From: Roseovarius sp.
GTDB lineage: Bacteria > Pseudomonadota > Alphaproteobacteria > Rhodobacterales > Rhodobacteraceae
Length of the DNA stretch: 64,000 nt
Reading direction: 5' to 3'
NCBI RefSeq assembly: GCF_027019125.1
Contig: NZ_JALUXE010000008.1
Location: 62,001-126,000, forward strand
Shown here: positions 57,397-64,000 of the stretch, in pieces
Layout of the letters: each line of letters opens with the position of its first letter
How positions within the stretch are numbered: position 1 is the first letter of the stretch
The notes under the pieces: generated by a model
What the model saw: the letters and a program-made list of their open reading frames with translations, nothing else
Told to the model about the DNA's origin: nothing
Databases searched by the model: none
Program-made: the position numbers and the translations under genes

Positions 57397-58392
57397 ATGA
57401 CCCAAGCTGTCCCTCTCACCGAAATCTGGCGCGGCCCTCGGGCCGAGAGCGTGCATTTGGGCCATGCCGTGATCTGCGACGCAGGCGGCGCAATCGTCGA
57501 GGCCTGGGGCAACCCGTCCGAAACGATCCTTCCGCGCTCGTCGTGCAAGATGCTTCAGGCGCTGCCGCTTCTCACCAGTGGCGCTGCGGATGCGCATGGG
57601 CTGACCTCCGAACAGCTTGCGCTCTCCTGCGCTTCGCACAACGGCGCGGCGATCCATACCGAGCGCGTCAATCGCTGGCTTTCCGATCTTGGCCTGACGG
57701 ACGACGACCTGCGCTGCGGCGCGCATGACCCGCAGGACAAGGAGGCGCACAAGGCGCTCTTGTGCTCCGGCACCGCGCCCTGTCAGGTGCATAACAATTG
57801 CTCGGGCAAACATGCCGGGTTTCTCACGCTCAACCGGCATCTGGGCGGGTCCGCCGAATATGTCGATCCCGGCCATCCGGTGCAAAAGGCGGTGCTCGAG
57901 GCGTTCGAAGAGGCCACCGGCGAAACCTCACCCTATTACGGCATTGATGGCTGTTCCGCCCCCAATCACGCCAGCTCCCTGCACGGCATGGCCCGCGCGA
58001 TGGCGCGGTTCGCGGGCGCATCCGAAAATGGCGACGCGACAGAGCGGGCCTCTGTGCGTCTCTGGCAGGCCATGGTCGCCCATCCCGAACTGGTGGCGGG
58101 CGAAGGGCGCGCCTGCACCGAACTCATGCGCGCCTGTTCCGAGCCTGTGGCGCTCAAGACCGGGGCCGAGGCGTTCTTCATCGCGATCCTGCCCCGGCGC
58201 AAGCTGGGCGTGGCGCTCAAGATCGCCGATGGCGGCACGCGCGGGGCGGAATGTGCGATTGCCTCGATCCTCGTGCGTCTGGGCGTGCTCGACCCCGAGC
58301 ATCCGGCGGCGCGCAAATACCGCAACGCGCCCATCGTCAACTGGCGTGGCATCGAAACCGGCATGATCCGCCCCGCCGCCACCCTCGCCTGA
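57397..58392 (+). CDS. L-asparaginase, Rhizobium etli type (class 3)
   Basis: A 331-residue enzyme unlike E. coli AnsA/AnsB. Residues equivalent to those of the R. etli enzyme are present: Ser48-x-x-Lys51 (PRSSCK), Ser80 (SCASHNG), and Cys135, Lys138 (NNCSGKH) and Cys186 (IDGCSAP), which make the zinc site there. ATG 57397 is used since the frame upstream to 57280 lacks conservation. It hydrolyses asparagine to aspartate and ammonia in the cytosol (family knowledge). Confidence 0.9.
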   Translation: MTQAVPLTEIWRGPRAESVHLGHAVICDAGGAIVEAWGNPSETILPRSSCKMLQALPLLTSGAADAHGLTSEQLALSCASHNGAAIHTERVNRWLSDLGLTDDDLRCGAHDPQDKEAHKALLCSGTAPCQVHNNCSGKHAGFLTLNRHLGGSAEYVDPGHPVQKAVLEAFEEATGETSPYYGIDGCSAPNHASSLHGMARAMARFAGASENGDATERASVRLWQAMVAHPELVAGEGRACTELMRACSEPVALKTGAEAFFIAILPRRKLGVALKIADGGTRGAECAIASILVRLGVLDPEHPAARKYRNAPIVNWRGIETGMIRPAATLA

Positions 58393-58409
58393 TCCGACCC
58401 GGCGCGCGG

Positions 58410-58459
58410 GCATCGGCGGCGGTCCACCGATGCCAGCGCCGGGGCTTTTTCGGCGCTGG
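58410..58459 (+). terminator. Tandem hairpins after the asparaginase gene
   Basis: GCATCGG / CCGATGC (58410-58433) is followed directly by CCAGCGCCG / CGGCGCTGG (58433-58459), whose loop carries TTTTT. Together they sit 18 bases past the stop. The rest of the 275-base gap to the EF-hand gene holds nothing I can name. Confidence 0.6.
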
Positions 58460-58667
58460 CCTGCCCAATCCGCCCCGCGCCATGCGCGGCCTCTCGCCCG
58501 GTCCCTCGGACCGGCGTAGGTCCGCGTATCGGACCCCTCTGATCTGGCCGCTTTCCGCGCCTTTTCATGGGAAACCGACGCGCCCCGGGACATCCCGGTC
58601 GGCTCTGCTCATCTTCTGGCCATGGGGGCGCAACCGCGCCCTCGCAACCAGAGAAAGGATGATCCAC

Positions 58668-58919
58668 ATGACCAAGGATTTCGTTGCCGCCACCTTCGCC
58701 CTCGCCCTCGGCCTGCCCGCCATGGCCCTCGCGGGCGAGTTTTCGACGCTGGACGCGGATGGCGACGGCTATGTCACCATGTCCGAGTTTCAGCAGGCCA
58801 TGCCCGAGGCCACATCCGAGACCTTTACCACGGTGGATGCCAATGCCGATGGCGCGCTGAGCCAGGACGAGGTGGCCGCCGCGGTCGATGCGGGCGTGAT
58901 TCCCGCAGCGGATGGCTGA
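58668..58919 (+). CDS. Small exported EF-hand calcium-binding protein
   Basis: An 83-residue precursor. Signal peptide MTKDFVAATFALALGLPAMALA. Two EF-hand loops follow: DADGDGYVTMSE and DANADGALSQDE, both with acidic residues at positions 1, 3 or 5 and 12. ATG 58668 is favoured because AAAGGA lies before it; ATG 58659 adds three residues. It is likely a periplasmic or extracellular calcium sensor or buffer. Confidence 0.9.
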   Translation: MTKDFVAATFALALGLPAMALAGEFSTLDADGDGYVTMSEFQQAMPEATSETFTTVDANADGALSQDEVAAAVDAGVIPAADG

Positions 58920-59055
58920 TCCCCGGCCAGACCCATGATGAACGCCGGGGCGGGGGCACCCCCCCGCCCCAAGACCTCGCCCACTTGAACGCGCGAACTG
59001 CGGTCCCATATCGTCCGAAACGACCATTTCCCGCCGCAGACTTGGGGGCCGCGAC

Positions 59056-59766
59056 GTGACGGATCGGACCAGAAAATCAGACCCGACCGGATCAGGGCCC
59101 GCATTCTCCGCATCGAACCGTTGGGACGGTGTGCTCACACCAGAACAAAAGACATGGTGCGAGGCGCGGGGCATCACGCTCGCCTATGATCCCCTGCAGA
59201 TCGGCTGGGTCATCGCCGAAGAAAACGCCCCCTGCCCACGCTCCACCCCCGTCGCCCCCCTCTCGTGGAAGGTCAAGACACCGGGCAACTTGGGCTTTCG
59301 CCGCTGGCAACCCCAAGACGTACCGGCCTACAAGCGGCTCCTGTCAGACCCCGAGGTCTGGCAGCACATGCACGAGGATTGGCCCGGCCCGCTGACCGAC
59401 GCGCTCGCTCGCGACCTGATCGACATCTCCGGGCTCAGCGATCACCACGACGTTCTGGCCGCAACCCTCGATGGCCAACCCATCGGGCAGATGCGCCTGG
59501 CCTTCGGCACCGATGCCAGCAGCCGTGACACCGCCGAACTCAGCTACTGGTTGGGGCGCGATCATTGGGGCAGGGGCCATGGGCGCCGCCTCGTCCACCG
59601 CGCCACAAGGCGCGCCTTCGCGGATCATCCGTGGCTTTATCGTCTGGTGGCCTTCGTCCATCCGGGCAATGTCGCCTCGGCCCGCTGTCTGCGCGCGGCG
59701 GGCTATCACGACCGTGGCCACCGCGACGACGGCTGGTCCTCATTCGTGATCTACCGCGACGGCTGA
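59056..59766 (+). CDS. GNAT-family N-acetyltransferase
   Basis: A 236-residue protein, start probably GTG 59056. The last ~160 residues are a GNAT domain of RimJ/RimL type: LGFRRWQPQDVPAYKRLLSDPEV, YWLGRDHWGRGHGRRLV (acetyl-CoA-binding loop) and FVHPGNVASARCLRAAGY. Residues 1-70 form an additional N-terminal region (LTPEQKTWCEARGI) of unknown fold. Substrate unknown. Confidence 0.85.
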   Translation: MTDRTRKSDPTGSGPAFSASNRWDGVLTPEQKTWCEARGITLAYDPLQIGWVIAEENAPCPRSTPVAPLSWKVKTPGNLGFRRWQPQDVPAYKRLLSDPEVWQHMHEDWPGPLTDALARDLIDISGLSDHHDVLAATLDGQPIGQMRLAFGTDASSRDTAELSYWLGRDHWGRGHGRRLVHRATRRAFADHPWLYRLVAFVHPGNVASARCLRAAGYHDRGHRDDGWSSFVIYRDG

Positions 59767-59769
59767 GAC

Positions 59770-60669
59770 CTAGACAGGCGGTCCGGTGCGCGGCTGCGGC
59801 CGGTTGCGCAAGCGCCGGTTATGCCGCAGTGCCCAGAGGTTCGACGCAAACAGCGCGCCGATCACCACCACACCCCCGACAATGGCCCAGCGGCCGGGGT
59901 CCTCGCCCACCACGGCCCAGACCAGCAGGGGGGCCAGAACCGATTCCAGCAGGATCAACAGCGCCACCTCCGCCGAGGCGAGATAACGCGGCCCAAGCGT
60001 GAGCAGGCAGGTTGAAACGCTGATAAAGGCCCCGTGCGCCAGAATGAGCGGCCAGTTCGCATGCCAGACCGCCAGCGGTTGCGCCACGGGCCAGATTGCC
60101 AGCGAGGCCCCCAAAAAGGCCAGCGGAATGGCAGGGATCATCGAAACGGCGCGCAACTGCCGCGCCGTGGTCATTGCGCCTGCAAAGCTGGCCGAAACCC
60201 CAAGCGCGATCAGGTCGCCATGCCAATGCGCGCCATGCGTCTCGCCCGACCCCCAGGCGATCACCCCGAGCCCCGCAAAAACCCCCGCCATGGTCAGGAC
60301 CATGCGTTTGCTGATCGCCTCGCCCAGAAAAATCCGGCTGAAAATCGCGGCAAAGACCGGCATCGAGGCCAGGATAAAGACCACATTGGCCACGCTGGTC
60401 AGGCTGACCGCAAAGACGAAACCGGGGGCGGTGATGGCAATCAGAAAGGCATAGAGCAGACCATGCTTGCCGGTTTTCACCACCTCCCGGATGCCGCGCC
60501 GGCCCTGAAACACCAGCACTCCTGTCAGGATGACAGACCCCGCCGTGATCCCGCGCCAAAAGGCGATGCTGGCCGCGTCCCCGTCGATCAACCGCACGAA
60601 AAGCGAATCCGGCACGACGAACAGAACGCCGAGCGCGGTGATGATCAGACCTTTGAGATGCGTATTCAT
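59770..60669 (-). CDS. DMT-superfamily (EamA) transporter
   Basis: A 299-residue ten-span transporter. MNTHLKGLIITALGVLFVVP opens the first EamA repeat and GEDPGRWAIVGGVVVIGALFASN the last part of the second. ATG 60669 matches the family beginning; the frame is open to 60726. It ends three bases from the GNAT gene on the opposite strand. Probable exporter of amino acids or metabolites. Confidence 0.9.
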   Translation of the reverse strand: MNTHLKGLIITALGVLFVVPDSLFVRLIDGDAASIAFWRGITAGSVILTGVLVFQGRRGIREVVKTGKHGLLYAFLIAITAPGFVFAVSLTSVANVVFILASMPVFAAIFSRIFLGEAISKRMVLTMAGVFAGLGVIAWGSGETHGAHWHGDLIALGVSASFAGAMTTARQLRAVSMIPAIPLAFLGASLAIWPVAQPLAVWHANWPLILAHGAFISVSTCLLTLGPRYLASAEVALLILLESVLAPLLVWAVVGEDPGRWAIVGGVVVIGALFASNLWALRHNRRLRNRPQPRTGPPV

Positions 60670-60776
60670 TGGGCAATCTCTGGGGGCAATACCGGGCAAA
60701 GTAAACCCCGTCTTGCCTCTCGCCAAAGCGCCCGGGCGCGGTCTATCCTGCGCCGGACAATCACAGGAGAGCCGCC

Positions 60777-61547
60777 ATGCCCGCCCCCGAAAACCGTTTC
60801 AAATCCGCCCTGATGCGGGGCGAGCGCCTGATTGGGTGCTGGGCCGGGTTCGCCGATCCTTATGCGACCGAGGTTCTGGCCAGCGCGGGTTTCGACTGGC
60901 TCGTGATCGACGGCGAACACGCGCCCAACGATCTGCGCTCGATTTCGGCGCAATTGGCCATGCTGGCGGGGCGGCACAGCCTGCCGGTGGTGCGCCTGCC
61001 CATGGGCGAGGCCTGGGCGATCAAGCAGGTGCTCGACGCAGGGGCCCAGAGCCTGATCATCCCCATGGTCGAGAGCGCGGATCAGGCCCGCGCCCTCGTG
61101 CGCGCCACCCGCTATCCGCCCGACGGCATCCGCGGTTCCGGGGCCGCCCTTGCACGCGCCTCCGACTTCTCGCGCATCCGCGATTACATCCCCACCGCCA
61201 ATGCGCAAATCTGCCTGATCGTTCAGGTCGAGAGCATGGCCGGAATCGACGCGCTGGATGATATTCTCGCGGTCGAGGGCGTGGACGGTGTCTTTATCGG
61301 CCCCTCCGATCTGGCGGTCGATATGGGATATGTCGGCGACAGCCATGCGCCAGAGGTGCAAGAGGTCATACGCTCGGCGCTCAGCCGGATTGCCGCCTCG
61401 CCCAAGGCGGCGGGCATCCTTGCGCTCGATCACGACACGGCACAGCACTATGCCGATTGGGGCGCACAGTTTCTGGCGGTGGGCATTGACGTGGTGATGC
61501 TGGCACAGGCGGCGCGCGCAACCGTGGCCCGTTGGCAGGATGGCTGA
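60777..61547 (+). CDS. HpcH/HpaI-type class II aldolase
   Basis: A 256-residue metal-dependent aldolase. WLVIDGEHAPND carries the catalytic His, IPMVESADQARALV and VQVESMAGIDALDDI carry the metal-binding Glu, and VFIGPSDLAVDMGY the metal-binding Asp. It cleaves 2-keto-3-deoxy acids such as 4-hydroxy-2-oxoheptanedioate or deoxy-L-rhamnonate to pyruvate plus an aldehyde. Its last eight bases overlap the glucokinase gene. Confidence 0.92.
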   Translation: MPAPENRFKSALMRGERLIGCWAGFADPYATEVLASAGFDWLVIDGEHAPNDLRSISAQLAMLAGRHSLPVVRLPMGEAWAIKQVLDAGAQSLIIPMVESADQARALVRATRYPPDGIRGSGAALARASDFSRIRDYIPTANAQICLIVQVESMAGIDALDDILAVEGVDGVFIGPSDLAVDMGYVGDSHAPEVQEVIRSALSRIAASPKAAGILALDHDTAQHYADWGAQFLAVGIDVVMLAQAARATVARWQDG

Positions 61548-62472
61548 GGGGCTCGTCGCCGATGTCGGTGCCAGCCACACGCGGCTGGCGCAGATTTTGG
61601 ACGGGGCGTTGAAGCCGGGCAGCGCGCGGCGCTTTCTCAACGCCGATTTTCCCGGTGTCCTCCCGATGATCGCGTCCTATCTCGATGAACAGGGCGCACG
61701 GCCACAGGCAATCTGCGCCGGGGTGGCGGGGCCGGTGCGGGCGGGCACGGCACAGCTGACCAATCTCGACTGGTTCATGGATGGGGCCGAAATCGCCCGC
61801 ACCACGGGCGCCACCGAGGTGCATCTGATCAATGACCTTCAGGCGCAGGGCTATGCGCTGGATGATCTCGACCCACAGAGCATCATACCGATCTTTGCAG
61901 GGCAACCCGATCCCGACGGCCCACGCATGGTGCTGGGGCTGGGGACGGGCAGCAATATCGCGGTGGTGCATCGGGTTGGCGCTGATCTCTTGGTGCCGCC
62001 TGCCGAGGCTGGCCATTCCGGCCTGCCGCATCTGGGCGGTGCGGCCAATGCGGTGATTGCGGCCTTGGGCGCAGAGGTGCCGCACAAACCCTACGAGGCG
62101 CTCTTGTCCGGCTCGGGGCTCATGCGCCTGCACCGTCTGCGCTGCGGTGCGAGCCTCACCGCGCCGGAAATCCTCGGGCAGGCAGAGCAAGCGGGGGGCG
62201 ACTGCGCCGAAACCCTCACCCTCTTTTTGGAAATTCTGGGCGCCGTCATGGGCAATCTTGCCCTGACCCATATGGCAACAGGGGGCGTGTTCCTGATCGG
62301 TGGGCTGGCTCGCGCCATGGCGCCGATGCTCAACGCGCCAGAGTTTCGCGGGACCCTTACCGCCAAAGGCCCCTACCGCCCCATCATGGAGGCCATGCCG
62401 CTCCATCTCATAACCGACGATACCGCCGCCCTCATCGGCTGCGCGCGCTACCTGCGGCAGCGGTTGAAATAA
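61540..62472 (+). CDS. glk: Glucokinase
   Basis: A 310-residue kinase of the Glk (not ROK) family. Phosphate-1 motif VADVGASHTRLAQI, the central LINDLQAQGYAL and the adenosine/phosphate-2 segment VLGLGTGSNIAVVH. GHSGLPHLGG lies in the usual substrate region. The start ATG 61540 overlaps the aldolase. It phosphorylates glucose at the entry of the Entner-Doudoroff pathway. Confidence 0.9.
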   Translation: MAEGLVADVGASHTRLAQILDGALKPGSARRFLNADFPGVLPMIASYLDEQGARPQAICAGVAGPVRAGTAQLTNLDWFMDGAEIARTTGATEVHLINDLQAQGYALDDLDPQSIIPIFAGQPDPDGPRMVLGLGTGSNIAVVHRVGADLLVPPAEAGHSGLPHLGGAANAVIAALGAEVPHKPYEALLSGSGLMRLHRLRCGASLTAPEILGQAEQAGGDCAETLTLFLEILGAVMGNLALTHMATGGVFLIGGLARAMAPMLNAPEFRGTLTAKGPYRPIMEAMPLHLITDDTAALIGCARYLRQRLK

Positions 62473-62498
62473 TATGCATTACAGTGTATATTTCACTG
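62464..62498 (+). promoter_or_regulatory. Promoter and operator of the Phd/Doc module
   Basis: TTGAAA (62464-62469), a 17-base spacer and TATATT (62487-62492) form a near-consensus sigma-70 promoter. The inverted repeat CAGTG (62482-62486) / CACTG (62494-62498) brackets the -10, as expected for an antitoxin-controlled operator. Confidence 0.75.
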
Positions 62499-62518
62499 CA
62501 CACTCCAGGGAGAGCTCC

Positions 62519-62767
62519 ATGAAACGCCTCTTGACCAACCAGATCTGCACCATGACCGAACTGCGCGAACCGCAAAAGGTGCTCGACGCGGCCGGTGGCA
62601 AGCCGGTGGCGATCATGAAGAACTCCAAATGTATCGGCTATCTCGTGCCCGAAGAAGCCACCCTGCAACACGAGCCGCGTTATGCGACGATGGACGAGGT
62701 GATGGCCGCATTCGAGGCAACCCACGCGCAATCTCAGCCTGTGCTCGACTACCTCAAAGACAAATGA
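62519..62767 (+). CDS. phd: Phd/YefM-type antitoxin
   Basis: An 82-residue protein. The N-terminal half resembles Phd/YefM DNA-binding antitoxins (TMTELREPQKVLDAAGGKPVAIMKNSKCIGYLVPEEA, residues ~11-47), and the C-terminal half is a likely disordered toxin-binding tail ending LDYLKDK. ATG 62519 follows GGGAG; an upstream ATG at 62474 overlaps the promoter. The stop overlaps the toxin start by four bases. Confidence 0.85.
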   Translation: MKRLLTNQICTMTELREPQKVLDAAGGKPVAIMKNSKCIGYLVPEEATLQHEPRYATMDEVMAAFEATHAQSQPVLDYLKDK

Positions 62768-63144
62768 GCTTCTTGCTTTTGAGTGCCGAGCAGATCGAGA
62801 CACTCCATGATCTCGTCCTGAACCCCGGAGAGTTGCCGGGCAGGGCATTGGACAAATCGCTGGAAGGGGCCTTGGCGCGGGTCGATAACCGATTGGCTTA
62901 CGGCATGATCGAGGATGTGTTCGCCCTCGCTGCCGCCTATGCCGAGGCCATTGCACAGGGACATTGCTTCAATGATGCCAACAAGCGCACGGCTTACCGG
63001 GCGATGATCGTGTGTTTGCGCCTGAACGGCGTGACACTGACGCATGACACCCAAGACGTCGGCCATCGGATCATCCGCCTTGCGCAACGCCTCGATTATG
63101 CGGGCGACATGGCCGAATGGCTGCGGACACAGGCTGGCACCTAG
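62764..63144 (+). CDS. doc: Doc-type Fic-fold toxin
   Basis: A 126-residue toxin. The Doc/Fic motif HCFNDANKRTA (His67, Asp71, Lys74, Arg75) is intact; Doc proteins use it to phosphorylate elongation factor Tu and stop translation (family knowledge). The size equals that of P1 Doc. It is preceded by its antitoxin gene with ATGA overlap. Confidence 0.93.
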   Translation: MSFLLLSAEQIETLHDLVLNPGELPGRALDKSLEGALARVDNRLAYGMIEDVFALAAAYAEAIAQGHCFNDANKRTAYRAMIVCLRLNGVTLTHDTQDVGHRIIRLAQRLDYAGDMAEWLRTQAGT

Positions 63145-63213
63145 GCCGCACCCACTTTCCCCTCCGCCTCCGCTCTGCCATAATGCCCCCCAACCAACAA
63201 AAAGAGCAGCGGC

Positions 63214-64000
63214 ATGAACGATCTTCTCTCGCCCACCCCGAAATCCGATTACGATGCCTCCTCCATTCAGGTGCTCGAGGATATGGAGCATGTCCGCCTG
63301 CGCCCCGGCATGTATATCGGCGGCAAGGACGATCGCGCCCTGCATCACATGGTGGCCGAGATCATCGACAACTCGATGGACGAGGCGGTCGCCGGCCATG
63401 CCACCTGGATCGAGGTGGAATTGCACGCCAACGGCCATGTCAGCGTGCGCGACAACGGGCGCGGCATTCCGGTCGATCCCCACCCCAAGGACCCCCGGAA
63501 ATCCGCGCTCGAAATCATCTTCTGCACGCTCAATGCGGGGGGCAAATTCTCGGGCGACAGCTATCAGACCTCGGGCGGCCTGCACGGCGTCGGCTCCTCG
63601 GTGGTCAACGCGCTCTCGGATCATCTCCGGGTCGAGGTGGCGCGCAACCGCGAACTTTACATGATGGAATTTTCGCGCGGCATCCCGCAGGCCCCCTTGG
63701 CCAAGATCGGCGCCGCCCCCAACCGGCGCGGCACCTCCGTCACCTTTCATCCCGACCCCGAGATCTTTGGCTCTCTCACGCTCAAACCGGCCCGGCTCTT
63801 CAAGATGGCCCGCTCCAAGGCCTATCTCTTCTCCGGCGTCGAAATCCGCTGGAAGACCGAGATCAGCGATGGCGACACCCCCGCCGAGGCCACGTTCAAA
63901 TTTCCCGGCGGGCTTGCCGATTACCTGGGCGAGGCGCTGGGCGGGGCGACCACCTACGCCGAGCGTCCCTTTGCCGGCAGCGTCGATTTCCGCGACAAGT
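63214..64000 (+). CDS. parE: DNA topoisomerase IV subunit B ParE, N-terminal part
   Basis: The first 262 residues are visible; the gene continues past the right edge. The GHKL ATPase domain shows EIIDNSMDEAVAG (Bergerat motif with metal Glu), VRDNGRGIPVDPHPK and the ATP-lid GGLHGVGSSVVNALS. ATG 63214 is the start. As ParE with ParC it decatenates replicated chromosomes. The N-terminus starting with HVRLRPGMYIGG is typical of the alphaproteobacterial ParE form, not GyrB. Confidence 0.95.
   Translation, partial: MNDLLSPTPKSDYDASSIQVLEDMEHVRLRPGMYIGGKDDRALHHMVAEIIDNSMDEAVAGHATWIEVELHANGHVSVRDNGRGIPVDPHPKDPRKSALEIIFCTLNAGGKFSGDSYQTSGGLHGVGSSVVNALSDHLRVEVARNRELYMMEFSRGIPQAPLAKIGAAPNRRGTSVTFHPDPEIFGSLTLKPARLFKMARSKAYLFSGVEIRWKTEISDGDTPAEATFKFPGGLADYLGEALGGATTYAERPFAGSVDFRDK

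Overview
The window reads as a chromosomal segment of an alphaproteobacterium of the order Rhodobacterales (Roseobacter-like). This is an inference from gene content: high GC, RTX/type I-secreted proteins without signal peptides, a DUF2793 phage or GTA-type spike gene, glcDEF, a livFGMH transporter, an IalB-family protein, a ROSE-type thermometer before a small heat-shock gene, and parE at the right edge. I saw no rRNA, tRNA, CRISPR array, transposase or integrase. Gene density is high, and many neighbours overlap by the 4-base ATGA junction.

Layout. 1-3225 (minus): a truncated metalloprotease and a large RTX protein, both likely type I secretion substrates. 3412-5421 (minus): a DUF2793 spike or tail-fibre cassette with a strong terminator. 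5740-7902 (plus): an orphan betaine-type binding protein and an SGNH-like protein. 8035-13230 (minus): a complete branched-chain amino-acid-type ABC transporter with an embedded lipoprotein gene of papain/transglutaminase-like signature. 13324-16898 (minus): a polytopic membrane protein and a long acidic protein carrying a hexanucleotide microsatellite. 17047-19373 (plus): thiamine diphosphokinase overlapping a BT1/folate-biopterin-family transporter. 19370-19963 (minus): DUF1285. 20021-26712 (plus): MoxR, DUF58, DUF4159 and a second membrane protein. 26722-27830 (minus): a small exported protein and DUF599. 27912-31895 (plus): glcDEF glycolate oxidase with a palindromic operator. 31960-34184 (plus): two tandem trypsin-like proteases, then an Hsp20 gene with an RpoH-type promoter and ROSE-like thermometer. 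34255-37042 (minus): a four-domain envelope protein and GabD.

37132-45130: alpha/beta hydrolases, an MFS transporter, an ornithine cyclodeaminase-like enzyme, a DMT exporter, a UPF0178 protein, a CaiB-type CoA transferase, a CoxG-like protein and a GDSL hydrolase. 45330-49849 (plus): an ABC-2 exporter pair, then S49 peptidase, mini zinc-ribbon protein, Na+/Ca2+ antiporter and pteridine-reductase-like SDR. 49880-50075 is an AT-rich gap with a perfect DnaA box. 50146-56602 (plus): uvrC; a TetR regulator with acyl-CoA ligase and enoyl-CoA hydratase; then pgsA, moaD, moaE and an SCP2 protein. 56679-61547: IalB, a Rhizobium etli-type asparaginase, an EF-hand protein, a GNAT enzyme, a DMT transporter and an HpcH aldolase. 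61540-64000 (plus): glucokinase, a Phd/Doc toxin-antitoxin pair with its own promoter and operator, and the start of parE.

Nothing here is an obvious new defence or mobile system. The observations most worth following are the predicted cysteine-hydrolase lipoprotein inside the liv operon, the thiamine kinase-transporter coupling, the protease pair sharing a C-terminal tail, the YbaY-MliC-META fusion, the in-frame acidic microsatellite, the two-copy double-hairpin repeat sited between convergent genes, and the AT-rich DnaA-box region before uvrC.
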